From Urinicoccus massiliensis (lineage in GTDB: Bacteria; Bacillota; Clostridia; Tissierellales; Peptoniphilaceae): a DNA stretch of 64,000 nucleotides. Shown here one piece after another: positions 32,950 through 40,718 of the stretch; positions within the stretch are counted from its first letter, which is position 1, and the number at the start of each line of letters is the position of its first letter. A model generated the notes under the pieces. The model worked only from the letters and a program-made list of their open reading frames with translations, was not told the origin of the DNA and made no database searches. Made by a program: the position numbers and the translations under genes. The stretch is from positions 409,037-473,036 of the forward strand of contig NZ_LT635493.1 in assembly GCF_900120405.1 (NCBI RefSeq). Reading direction: 5' to 3'.

Positions 32950-33108
32950 GTAGGGGCGACCTCGTTCATGACCTAACCCAACGAGATCGAAGATCGAGTC
33001 GTAGGTAGGTCATATGCAGTCTTTCACAGCGAAAGAAGCGCAAGCGCACTTGAGCTGATGAAAAGTTGTAGTCGCCCGGATTGATAAACAAAATATATTT
33101 ATATAGGA
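32950..33108. repeat. Foldback element B, intergenic
   Basis: The element begins GTAGGGGCGAC (32950-32960), closes with the complementary GTCGCCCG (33071-33078), and carries a tail (33072-33108) that differs from that of element A at only about five of 37 positions. The interior differs from A but also folds: ATGACCTA/TAGGTCAT, GATC-GAA-GATC, TCTTTC/GAAAGA and GCGCAAGCGC. It lies convergently between the ZIP and rpsR genes and has no ORF. Confidence 0.65.
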
Positions 33109-33168
33109 AACATCATCGATACCCATAATCCCAAAATAAACATATTCGCCCCACCCCAAAAATCCCAT

Positions 33169-33194
33169 AAAAAAAGATGGGCTAGGCCCATCTT
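33169..33194 (-). terminator. Terminator of the rpsF-ssb-rpsR operon
   Basis: The hairpin AAGATGGGC/GCCCATCTT is followed on the minus strand by TTTTTTTATGG and abuts the rpsR stop codon. Confidence 0.88.
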
Positions 33195-33195
33195 C

Positions 33196-33420
33196 TTAGT
33201 CTGCACTATATGGAAGTAATGCAACTTGGCGTGCCCGTTTAATGGCACTTTGCATTTCTCTTTGGTGCTTTGCACAACATCCGCTTACTCGACGAGGTAA
33301 AATCTTTCCTCTATCTGAGATGTATTTGCGAAGTGTTTGTGTATCTTTATAGTCAATTACTTTTTTTTCATCTGCACAAAAAGCGCAAACTTTTTTACGA
33401 GAACGAAATCTTCTTTGCAC
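33196..33420 (-). CDS. rpsR: 30S ribosomal protein S18, zinc-binding form
   Basis: S18 of the small subunit platform, partner of S6. The sequence retains CAFC near the N-terminus and CCAKH near residue 48, so this is the C+ (zinc-ribbon) version of S18; many bacteria encode a second, C- copy under Zur control, not seen here. Two in-frame GTG codons compete as start; I chose the second (33418-33420) because GGAGG is 7 nt before it and directly abuts the first. It is the last gene of rpsF-ssb-rpsR. Confidence 0.95.
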   Translation of the reverse strand: MQRRFRSRKKVCAFCADEKKVIDYKDTQTLRKYISDRGKILPRRVSGCCAKHQREMQSAIKRARQVALLPYSAD

Positions 33421-33434
33421 ACTCACCCCTCCTT

Positions 33435-33977
33435 TTAAAATGGAATGTCATCATTATCGATGGGGTAAAAACCGCTGGTGTCATTGTCTTGACTTGGGCC
33501 AGCTTGTTTTGCTTGGTCTTGTGCAAAATGGTTGACAGGTGCATTGGAAGGACCGGCTTGATTCATCGGTCTACTTTGGTTGGCTTGGAAGGCTCCTGGA
33601 CGACTTTGGTCGTATTGGGATCCCCCGGACCGGTTTCCACTTCCATCTGAGATAAAGTGGATGCGGTTGGCCCACACTTCTGTAGTATAGACTCTTTGTC
33701 CTTCTTTATTTTCATAACTGCCTGTGCGAATGCTTCCTTCAACGGCCAATTGACGGCCCTTGGAAAGGTAGTTCGCTACCAATTCTGCTGTTTTTCCCCA
33801 TGTTGTGATTGAAATAAAATCTGCTGTTGGTTGATTGTTGGCTTCCAATTCTTGGCGTTTTTCTCGACTTAGGCCACGATCTACGGCCAAGGTAAAGCGA
33901 CAACTTGCCTGTCCCCCTTGGGTATAACGCAACTCAGGGTCTTTGGTTAAACGTCCGAGCAAAGATACATTATTCAT
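33435..33977 (-). CDS. ssb: Single-stranded DNA-binding protein SSB (180 aa)
   Basis: The OB-fold spans about residues 1-106 ([49 protein letters not shown] in order). A Gln/Ser/Gly/Pro-rich disordered linker leads to the acidic tip DNDDIPF that recruits replication and repair proteins. At 180 residues it is a normal SSB. Its place between rpsF and rpsR is the conserved bacterial arrangement. Confidence 0.97.
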   Translation of the reverse strand: MNNVSLLGRLTKDPELRYTQGGQASCRFTLAVDRGLSREKRQELEANNQPTADFISITTWGKTAELVANYLSKGRQLAVEGSIRTGSYENKEGQRVYTTEVWANRIHFISDGSGNRSGGSQYDQSRPGAFQANQSRPMNQAGPSNAPVNHFAQDQAKQAGPSQDNDTSGFYPIDNDDIPF

Positions 33978-33995
33978 ACTTTACACTCCCTTGGA

Positions 33996-34280
33996 TTAGT
34001 CTTCTAAGCGCACAACCATATGACGCATAACTGGGTCTAGAATCTTGGCTACCCGGTCAAATTCCTTGATGGCCTTTGTTTCTGCTTCAAAGTCAAGCAA
34101 AACATAGTAAGCATCTTCATAGTATTCGATTAAATAGGCTAACTTACGAGTTCCCCATTCATCGACATTGGTTACTTTACCATCTTGATCCAGGATTGCT
34201 TTTAAACGGTCAAGAGCTTTTTGGCGTTTTTCTTCTTCAACATCTGGGTAAAACATTACAATTGCTTCATATTTTCTCAT
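33996..34280 (-). CDS. rpsF: 30S ribosomal protein S6
   Basis: S6 is recognised by RKYEAIVMFYPDV at the start, the WGTRKLAYLIEYYEDAYYV core near residue 43 and the final VMRHMVVR. It binds 16S rRNA with S18. Two adjacent ATGs are possible; the second has the better spacing from GGAGG. It opens the rpsF-ssb-rpsR operon behind a consensus promoter. Confidence 0.97.
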   Translation of the reverse strand: MRKYEAIVMFYPDVEEEKRQKALDRLKAILDQDGKVTNVDEWGTRKLAYLIEYYEDAYYVLLDFEAETKAIKEFDRVAKILDPVMRHMVVRLED

Positions 34281-34336
34281 CATGTCACCTCCTTATGGAC
34301 TACTGGCTCAATTAAGAGCAAGGATGAATCTTATTT

Positions 34337-34365
34337 ATTATACGGGAAGAATGCTTTTTTGTCAA
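34337..34365 (-). promoter_or_regulatory. Promoter of rpsF-ssb-rpsR
   Basis: TTGACA (34360-34365) and TATAAT (34337-34342) on the minus strand are 17 bp apart. The -35 lies 4 bp after the stop of the pyridoxamine kinase gene, which leaves no room for a terminator between them. Confidence 0.9.
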
Positions 34366-34369
34366 TCTT

Positions 34370-35191
34370 TTATATGGATTTTAATAAGAGGTCGCTGCAT
34401 TGTTCAATGGGAATGCCATGGAAGGGGTCGCTGGTTTTTTGGTAGGACTCCATCATGGCGTGGATGGCCTTGGAGGCTTTTTTTGCCGCGTCTTCCAGGC
34501 AATGGCCTTGCAAGACCAGGCCAATTAGGATGGCAGAAAAGAGGTCGCCAGTGCCGGGAAAGGATACGGGAACCCTGGTATAGGCCAGGTCAAAATAGCG
34601 GTCTTCTTTGGCATCGTAGCCCCGGATGACGGGGTCGTCTTGGTCTTGGAGGCCGCTGGTAATCAGAACGGACTTGGCTCCCAATTGTCTTAAGGGGTCA
34701 ATGGAGGGGTGGGTCCAATCTCCCTCTGCCAGGCCAGCTTCTTGGGTCATTAAATGACTTTCTGTCCCGTTGGGGATAAAGTAGTCGGCCACCTGGGCCA
34801 TCTTGGTCATGGCAGCCACCATTTCTTGTCCCACTCCATGGTAGAGGGAACCGTGGTCTCCCATAACGGGGTCCACCAAAACGGTCCGGCCTTTTTTCTT
34901 CCACTTTTTAATGTAGTTTAAAACCAGGTCCACCTGTCTGGGACTGGACAAGAGGCCGGTGCAGATGCAGTCGAAGTCAAAGTCCAACCGGTCCCAAACC
35001 TCAATGGTTTTTTCCATATAGTCTGTGGTGTCCATCATGGCAAAGTCGCCATAGTCTAGGGTGTTGGACACCAAGAGGGTCGGTAGGTTGTAGCAGCGGT
35101 AGCCCATAAAGCTCAGGGCTGGAATCATGGCCATGGCACCGACCTTGCCATAGCCGGGAATGTCACTGATTAGTAAAATTTTCTTTCCCAT
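34370..35191 (-). CDS. Pyridoxamine/pyridoxal kinase (PdxY-like, 273 aa)
   Basis: A ribokinase-fold B6 vitamer kinase (PF08543 type). It has LLISDIPGYGKVG at the start, VDPVMGDHG near residue 122 and the anion-hole/catalytic loop FPGTGDLFSA near 211-220 with the catalytic aspartate. It phosphorylates pyridoxal or pyridoxamine to recycle the coenzyme. pdxS lies 24 kb away in the window, so both synthesis and salvage of B6 are represented. HMP kinase (ThiD) is a relative, but the overall pattern fits pyridoxamine kinase better. Confidence 0.85.
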   Translation of the reverse strand: MGKKILLISDIPGYGKVGAMAMIPALSFMGYRCYNLPTLLVSNTLDYGDFAMMDTTDYMEKTIEVWDRLDFDFDCICTGLLSSPRQVDLVLNYIKKWKKKGRTVLVDPVMGDHGSLYHGVGQEMVAAMTKMAQVADYFIPNGTESHLMTQEAGLAEGDWTHPSIDPLRQLGAKSVLITSGLQDQDDPVIRGYDAKEDRYFDLAYTRVPVSFPGTGDLFSAILIGLVLQGHCLEDAAKKASKAIHAMMESYQKTSDPFHGIPIEQCSDLLLKSI

Positions 35192-35207
35192 ACTTGCTCC
35201 AATTTCA

Positions 35208-36206
35208 TTAAAAATTATCTACAAGGACTTGGTAGAGGTCCTTGGCTTCCAATTGACCGATGTATATAGTAGGGATGTTGTCATATTGGAGTTTTTTCCG
35301 CAATCGTTCAAAGTGACTGGGGGCCACTTGGTCGTAGAGGACCAGGGCGCAATCGGCTAAAAGGGTCCGGTTTTCCCGGTAGGCTTGGTTGAGGTCTTCC
35401 AGGGAAACCAGGTTGGCTCCCAGGCGGTTTAATTCTTCCCGGAAGGGTTTTTCCCGACCCAGGTCTACAGCCAGGACCACATCCATCCCATCCAGAGCTC
35501 CGTCTTGGCCCCGGGATCCTTGGGCTGGTTTTTCCACCACTGGACCATTGAGGCTGTACTTCCAGGCCACCCGGCCCTCGAAGATTTCTCCTTGCCAGTA
35601 GGCGTATTCAATCCGGTCATTTTCTTGGATGTAAAGGGAATCCACATCTTCATCCTTGAGAGGAATTTCCACTGTCTGTCCATCTTCCTCTCCCAGGATA
35701 TAGTATTGGCCCAATTCGTTGTTCCAAAGAACTTGGGCAAAGTTGACTTCTTCCCTCTTGGACTCTTGGGGGTCCCCCTTGGCCAGGAGGTCGAAATAGT
35801 AAAATTCCCGGGTCTTGGTCCCCATGTGCTTAATGCCTTGGGACTTGGCCCGGATCAGGTCTCCGTCTTCAAAGCCAAACTCCCGGATGCTCCTTTCAGG
35901 AACGTAAATTTCTTGCCCAGCCAGGATGCCTCCCTTGAGTTGCCGGTGGAGGGTTCCTTCAATCCAGCCCGGGTCTTCTTCTTTTTGGTCCAGATAGTCT
36001 TCCGAGCCAAAGTCGTCTGCATCGAAGTCTTCCAGGTCTTGGGCCAGGGTCACCTGGTCAAAGGATCCTTCTTCCCCAGCCAATTCTTCTAAAAGGTTTA
36101 AAAATTTTATCAGGATAGGGACTTGCTTGTGGGCATTTCCCCTATCTATTTCTTCTGCCGCAGTCAAAAACAAATTCTTAATTTCATCAAATAAATAGTC
36201 TGTCAT
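35208..36206 (-). CDS. Protein of unknown function with a possible DUF2325-like C-terminus (332 aa)
   Basis: A soluble acidic protein with a helical N-terminus, a beta-rich middle (about residues 85-235) containing short barrel-like strands, and a C-terminal alpha-beta domain from about 240. That last part (VVLAVDLGREKPFREELNRLG then ADCALVLYDQVAPSHF) resembles the DUF2325 fold, in which a buried SH pair is conserved. I am not sure of this. GAGG before the ATG and a 16-bp gap to the kinase suggest co-transcription. No function is assigned. Confidence 0.6.
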   Translation of the reverse strand: MTDYLFDEIKNLFLTAAEEIDRGNAHKQVPILIKFLNLLEELAGEEGSFDQVTLAQDLEDFDADDFGSEDYLDQKEEDPGWIEGTLHRQLKGGILAGQEIYVPERSIREFGFEDGDLIRAKSQGIKHMGTKTREFYYFDLLAKGDPQESKREEVNFAQVLWNNELGQYYILGEEDGQTVEIPLKDEDVDSLYIQENDRIEYAYWQGEIFEGRVAWKYSLNGPVVEKPAQGSRGQDGALDGMDVVLAVDLGREKPFREELNRLGANLVSLEDLNQAYRENRTLLADCALVLYDQVAPSHFERLRKKLQYDNIPTIYIGQLEAKDLYQVLVDNF

Positions 36207-36312
36207 ACTTACCTCTATTCTTATTTTTATAAAATTTACTTATCTACATTTTTAGTATATCATTGTTAACTTTTTAAATAAATAGCCCCTAGGGAATCTT
36301 TTTTATTGAAAC

Positions 36313-37821
36313 TTATTTAGCCCTCCTCCTAAGAAGAGCCTCTTTTAATTCTTGGACTTCCTTAACCCTAAATAGGGCCAAAAGGACAAAGTAGGCCAGG
36401 CCTCCCAGGCCAATGGCCACTAGGATCCCTAAACGCAGACCCAGGACTTGGCTGACCTTCCAATAGACCAGCTTGGCCAAGAGGGTCATCAGGGCCGTAG
36501 CCAGACAAACCTTCAGGACTTGGACCCAATTGAAGTCGCCGATTTTTTCTCCCAGGTCTTTTTTCAAGGCCAGGGCCAAAAGCAGGGACCCAATAATCAT
36601 GGACAAGCTGGTGGCTAGACCCAGGCCAGCCAGACCCATGTACTTAGAGGCCACCAGGCTTAGGCCGGTATTCATGAGGATAATCAGCACTGAGTTGATG
36701 ACGGGAGTTTTTACATAGCCCTTGGCGAAAAAGATCCGGGACAGCATTTCCCGAAAACCGATAGCCGGAATACTCAAGGCATAGTAAAAGAGAACAGCCC
36801 CTGTCATGGCAGCATCTTGGTCAGTAAAGGCCCCACCCTTAAAGAGGAGGGCCACAATTTCGCTGGAAAAGGCCATCATACCCACAGTGGCGGGAATGAC
36901 CAAGAGGTTCATCAGGGACAGGCTCTCGGAAAAGGACTTGTTGAGCCCCGGCTTGTCTCCTGAGGCAATGGCCCGGGCCATTTGGGGGTAGGCTACGGTG
37001 ACAATGCTGGAGATGACAATTCCCGTGGCAAAGCCTTGGAGTCTTGAGGCGTAATTCAAAGCCGCAATCCCCCCACTGGTAACCATGGAGGCCAGAGCCT
37101 TGTTGATGATAAAGTTCAGCTCAATGACACTGGTGGAAATCAGGATGGGGAAGATGCTGGTAAGCATCTTTTTTAAGTAGTGGTCTTTTAGGGAAAAAAC
37201 CAGGTGGAAGAGTTTTTTATTCAAAAAGGGAATAAAAATGGCAAATTGGATCACCAGGGCAAAAAGCACCCCCAGGCTCATGGGCAGGATGCCTTTTTTA
37301 GACAGGACGGCCACAGAAAAGATGATGAAGATATTCATGATAATGGGGTGGAGGACACTGATGACAAAGCGGCCATGGATTTGCAGGTAGGCCCGGTAGA
37401 TGGACCCCACAGCTATTACAGCAATGGAAAGTAGGAAAATCCGGGTCATCACCAGGGCAGTTGCCATTTGTTGGGGGCTAAAGCCGGGACTCAGGGCCTT
37501 GACCAGGGGGCGGGCAAAGACAATGGCCACCAGGGACAATAAAAAAAAGAAGAGGGCCAGGGTGTTGGTGACATTGGAGGTAAAAAGTTCTGCCCGGACA
37601 TGTCCCTTTTCTTCTTCAATTTCATTATAGACCGGGATAAATCCCGTTCCCAAGGCCCCAGTCAAGAGGTTGGTAAAGAGCATGGGGATGGACAGGGCCA
37701 CGATAAAAATATCGGCCATGGGTGATACGCCAAAAAATTGGGCCAGGGCCTTTTCCCGGGCCAGGCCAAAGACCTTGGCCAAAACCGTCACCACCATTAA
37801 AATCATTGATGTTTGCTTCAT
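36313..37821 (-). CDS. murJ: Lipid II flippase MurJ (502 aa)
   Basis: A MATE-like membrane protein of the MurJ/MviN family with about 14 hydrophobic segments. The N-terminal GLAREKALAQFFG near residue 20 and internal arginines are typical. MurJ moves lipid-linked peptidoglycan precursor to the outer face for wall synthesis. I start it at the ATG 37819-37821, which has GGAGGAAGC in front; a longer frame would extend through the upstream hairpin. It follows the glutaredoxin-like gene, with a hairpin between. Confidence 0.93.
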   Translation of the reverse strand: MKQTSMILMVVTVLAKVFGLAREKALAQFFGVSPMADIFIVALSIPMLFTNLLTGALGTGFIPVYNEIEEEKGHVRAELFTSNVTNTLALFFFLLSLVAIVFARPLVKALSPGFSPQQMATALVMTRIFLLSIAVIAVGSIYRAYLQIHGRFVISVLHPIIMNIFIIFSVAVLSKKGILPMSLGVLFALVIQFAIFIPFLNKKLFHLVFSLKDHYLKKMLTSIFPILISTSVIELNFIINKALASMVTSGGIAALNYASRLQGFATGIVISSIVTVAYPQMARAIASGDKPGLNKSFSESLSLMNLLVIPATVGMMAFSSEIVALLFKGGAFTDQDAAMTGAVLFYYALSIPAIGFREMLSRIFFAKGYVKTPVINSVLIILMNTGLSLVASKYMGLAGLGLATSLSMIIGSLLLALALKKDLGEKIGDFNWVQVLKVCLATALMTLLAKLVYWKVSQVLGLRLGILVAIGLGGLAYFVLLALFRVKEVQELKEALLRRRAK

Positions 37822-37841
37822 GCTTCCTCCTATAGAAAAGA

Positions 37842-37862
37842 AGGAGCCAGTAACTGGCTCCC
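37842..37862 (-). terminator. Hairpin between the glutaredoxin-like gene and murJ
   Basis: GGAGCCAGT/ACTGGCTCC is a perfect 9-bp inverted repeat. On the minus strand CTTCTTTTC follows, a weak T tract, so partial termination is plausible. Confidence 0.55.
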
Positions 37863-37873
37863 TGTTATTCATC

Positions 37874-38104
37874 TTATTTATCGAGTATTTTTTCTAATTT
37901 TGCCTTGTCGAAACCCACGATTTCTTCGTCCCCAATGACAATAACGGGAACGCCAGTGTATCCTTTTTCCATGAGTTCACTCCGGGCAGCAGCGTCTGTT
38001 TGGACATTTCTTTCTTCAACATCTACGCCCTTTTCTTGTAAATAGTCCTTGGCCATGGTGCAATAGGGGCAAGTACTGGATGTATAAACAATTGCTTTTG
38101 TCAA
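37874..38104 (-). CDS. Glutaredoxin/NrdH-like thiol protein, TTG start (76 aa)
   Basis: A compact thioredoxin fold with the active site CPYC at residues 12-15 and the cis-proline GVPVIVIGDEEIVGFD at about 51-66. Length and motif fit the YruB/NrdH-type glutaredoxins that pass electrons to small redox enzymes. The start is TTG at 38102-38104, 7 nt behind GGAGG; no ATG is available in frame. It lies between the ArsR gene and murJ. Confidence 0.9.
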   Translation of the reverse strand: MTKAIVYTSSTCPYCTMAKDYLQEKGVDVEERNVQTDAAARSELMEKGYTGVPVIVIGDEEIVGFDKAKLEKILDK

Positions 38105-38169
38105 TTTGCTTCCTCCTTTAAAATCTTATTCATAGTTTCTTATAAGATATTTACCCCGTCACCCGGTCC

Positions 38170-38538
38170 TTAATCATTTTTTTCTTCTAAACGATGGCTG
38201 GCGTGGTTGTAGCCTTCGTGAAAGAGACTTAGGACGTGGTCATCATCCAGGGAGTAGATGTTTTTACGGCCGTCTTTTTCACTTTTAATGAGTTTTTTCC
38301 TCTTTAATAGGATGAGTTGGTGGGATATGCTGGATTGGCTCATGCCAATCAAGTCCACAATGTCGTTGACACAAAGGGGGCTTAGGGACAGGAGGTAGAT
38401 GATTTTCAGCCGGGTTGGGTCCCCCAGAACCTTGAAAATGGAGCTTAAAAAGTCCATGACCTCTTGACTTCCTTCAAAGGCCTTGTATTTTTGTCGGATC
38501 TTTTCTTCGTCCTCTGGACTTAGGTATTGTTCTTTCAT
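38170..38538 (-). CDS. ArsR/SmtB-family metal sensor, CzrA-like (122 aa)
   Basis: A winged-helix ArsR protein with recognition helix MSQSSISHQLILLK (about residues 65-78). The alpha-3 cysteine site of ArsR/CadC is absent (LCVNDI instead of LCVCD). The alpha-5 site DDHVLSLFHEGYNHASH has D-x-H-x10-H-x2-H exactly as in CzrA/SmtB, so it probably senses zinc or cobalt. It sits 11 bp after rsmA and may be the last gene of the metG operon. A ZIP transporter and a zinc-type S18 lie within 7 kb, but no target can be named. Confidence 0.9.
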   Translation of the reverse strand: MKEQYLSPEDEEKIRQKYKAFEGSQEVMDFLSSIFKVLGDPTRLKIIYLLSLSPLCVNDIVDLIGMSQSSISHQLILLKRKKLIKSEKDGRKNIYSLDDDHVLSLFHEGYNHASHRLEEKND

Positions 38539-38549
38539 GGATCACCTCT

Positions 38550-39413
38550 TTAAAATTCATGGGGAAAGTTAATGGCCAGGACTAAAAATTCTGTCAGGCT
38601 CAGGGTCTCCCCTCGTCGAATACTATCTATATTGGATTTTTCTAAAATTTCGCGAATCTCTGCCTTGGTCAGGGAAAATCCATAGGAGGACAGGGCATTT
38701 AAAATGGTCTTGCGGCGTTTGGAAAAGGCAGCCTTGACAATTCGGAAAAATTTTTCCTTTGGAATGCCAGGGTCCGGGTCCTTAACCAGCATGTGGACCA
38801 CTGCTGAATCCACCTTGGGTCTAGGAATAAAGACAGAATTTGGAACTTGTCGGATGATTTCCGGGTCTGAATGGTAGCGGATAAAGAGGCTCAAGGCACC
38901 ATAGTCCTTGGTTCCCTCTTGGCCACACATCCTCTCAGCCACTTCCTTTTGGACCATGACGGTGAGACTTTTCAAGGGCAGGTCCAGGTCAAAAAGGGCT
39001 CCCAAAATGGGGGTGGTGACATAGTAGGGCAGGTTGGCCACAATATGGACCGGGTCTTGACCAAAACGGTCTTCCCATTCCTTTTTCAGGTCCAATTTCA
39101 AAGCATCCCCAAAGAGGATTTCCACATTGTCGTAGTCTGCCATGGTTTCTTCCAAAATAGGTTTGAGCCTTTGGTCTTTTTCCACAGCCAGGACAGACTT
39201 GGCCTCCAGGGCCAATTCCTCTGTCAGGGTCCCAATGCCGGGGCCGATTTCCAGAACCCGATCTTCCTTTGTCACCCCAGACCCTTGGACAATCCCCCGG
39301 ACGGTGTTGCCGTCAATTAAAAAGTTTTGCCCCAGGGCCTTGGTCATGGTAAAGCCATGGCGGTTTAAGATTTCTTGAATTGTGGAGGGTGTATAAAGTC
39401 TTTTATTGTCCAT
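38550..39413 (-). CDS. rsmA: 16S rRNA dimethyladenosine transferase RsmA (KsgA)
   Basis: RsmA dimethylates two adenines at the 3' end of 16S rRNA during 30S maturation. Motif I EIGPGIGTLTEEL near residue 56 binds SAM; the catalytic NLPYYVTTPI is near 128. At 287 residues it is full length. The start is the ATG directly after a TTG. It overlaps the end of rnmV by 11 bp within the conserved tatD-rnmV-ksgA block of Firmicutes. Confidence 0.96.
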   Translation of the reverse strand: MDNKRLYTPSTIQEILNRHGFTMTKALGQNFLIDGNTVRGIVQGSGVTKEDRVLEIGPGIGTLTEELALEAKSVLAVEKDQRLKPILEETMADYDNVEILFGDALKLDLKKEWEDRFGQDPVHIVANLPYYVTTPILGALFDLDLPLKSLTVMVQKEVAERMCGQEGTKDYGALSLFIRYHSDPEIIRQVPNSVFIPRPKVDSAVVHMLVKDPDPGIPKEKFFRIVKAAFSKRRKTILNALSSYGFSLTKAEIREILEKSNIDSIRRGETLSLTEFLVLAINFPHEF

Positions 39414-39948
39414 CAATTTTTCTTACCTTTTCTTGAACTTCCTCACGGCTGATGCCAAAGGCATTGAGTCGCTTTAAAAATTGCTTGCTATTACATTGGC
39501 CCAGGTGGAGGGCCTTGCCCAATTTTTTTCTCCGCTCATTGGCTTGGGGGCCTCCAGACAGTCCCCAGGCCCGGAGGTCTTTTTCTGTAAATTCAACCTC
39601 TGCCTCTTCCAGGGTGGCCTGGGCCCTTTCCAGGGCTTCTAAGATGGCCTGGGGTTTGGCATTTTCCACCCCGATGTTTTCCCCCTTCAGGGCCAGGTCT
39701 GTGGCAATGAAGGCGTGTTTAATTCCCGGCACTCGCTTGGCCAGGTCCTTGCGGATTTTTTCCCCCATATAGTCGGGGTCTGTCAGGACGATGACGCCTC
39801 GATTTTTCTGGGCCAATTGCAGGCTGTCAATGAGTTTTTTTCCATAGGAATAGCCCCGGGTTTGGACCACTTGGGCCTCAACGGCAGACCGGACGGCAGT
39901 AATGTCATCCCTGCCTTCTACCACGATGATTTCACGGATTTTTTTCAT
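39403..39948 (-). CDS. rnmV: Ribonuclease M5 (5S rRNA maturation)
   Basis: A Toprim-domain endonuclease that trims 5S rRNA precursor. The Toprim glutamate motif VVEGRDD is at residues 9-15 and the DxD-type VLTDPDYMGE near 55. The C-terminal half carries LSGGPQANERRKKLGKAL, typical of RNase M5. At 181 residues it is normal. The ATG overlaps the tatD stop by 4 bp. Confidence 0.95.
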   Translation of the reverse strand: MKKIREIIVVEGRDDITAVRSAVEAQVVQTRGYSYGKKLIDSLQLAQKNRGVIVLTDPDYMGEKIRKDLAKRVPGIKHAFIATDLALKGENIGVENAKPQAILEALERAQATLEEAEVEFTEKDLRAWGLSGGPQANERRKKLGKALHLGQCNSKQFLKRLNAFGISREEVQEKVRKIDGQ

Positions 39949-40718
39949 GCTTGGATCCCGTAAAAGGCCTTGGCGTTTCGGGCTGTTTGGTCCAAAAGGT
40001 CGTCCAGGTTGATCTTTCTTAAATTGGCAATAAAATCTCCCACATAGCGGACATAGGCCGGTTCATTCCTCTTGCCCCGTAGGGGTTCCGGTGTCAAATA
40101 GGGACAGTCTGTTTCTAAAAGGAGTCGGTCTAGAGGGACTTCTAGGGCCACTTCCTTGGGGACTCGGGCGTTTTTAAAGGTTACCGCTCCTCCTAGAGCA
40201 ATATAGCAACCCAATTTTACATACTCCCGCATCATTTCCAAAGACTCGGAAAAACAATGGATCAGGACCCTGTCTTGGGGGTGCTTTTCCATATGGGCCT
40301 TGATCCGGTCAAAGGTATCCTTGCTGGCCTCCCGGGTGTGGATGACAATGGGAAGGCCCAGCCTGTGGGCCAGGTCCAATTGTTTTTCGAAAACTTTCTT
40401 TTGGATGTCTCTGGGTGAATTGTCATAGTAGTAGTCCAGGCCAATTTCTCCAATGGCCAGGACTTTTTCATCCTGGGCCAGGTCTATAAGTTCTTTTTCC
40501 ACTTCCGGACTGTAGCTGGAGGCGTCATGGGGGTGGATGCCCACGGCAGCATAAACCTTGTCATACTTCCGGGCCAGGTCTACAGAAGCCCGACTGGACT
40601 CTAGGTCTGCCCCAATATTTACCACCAGCTCCAGGCCGTCTCGGTCAAAGTTTTGGATAATTTGGTCCCGGTCTTTTTTAAAGCGGGGGTCGTCTAAGTG
40701 GACGTGGGAATCAATCAT
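39945..40718 (-). CDS. tatD: TatD-family metal-dependent DNase
   Basis: An amidohydrolase-fold nuclease. The metal ligands are visible as DSHVHLDD at residues 3-10, GEIGLDYYY near 91-99, VIHTREA near 127, HCFSES near 152 and ETDCPYL near 203. TatD proteins process DNA 3' ends and take part in repair. At 257 residues it is typical. It overlaps metG by 4 bp (ATGA) and precedes rnmV, the standard Gram-positive order. Confidence 0.95.
   Translation of the reverse strand: MIDSHVHLDDPRFKKDRDQIIQNFDRDGLELVVNIGADLESSRASVDLARKYDKVYAAVGIHPHDASSYSPEVEKELIDLAQDEKVLAIGEIGLDYYYDNSPRDIQKKVFEKQLDLAHRLGLPIVIHTREASKDTFDRIKAHMEKHPQDRVLIHCFSESLEMMREYVKLGCYIALGGAVTFKNARVPKEVALEVPLDRLLLETDCPYLTPEPLRGKRNEPAYVRYVGDFIANLRKINLDDLLDQTARNAKAFYGIQA

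Noticed and set aside
32561-33108. CRISPR array
   Set aside because: Only two repeat copies, about 400 bp apart, with palindromic borders and no spacer periodicity or cas genes.
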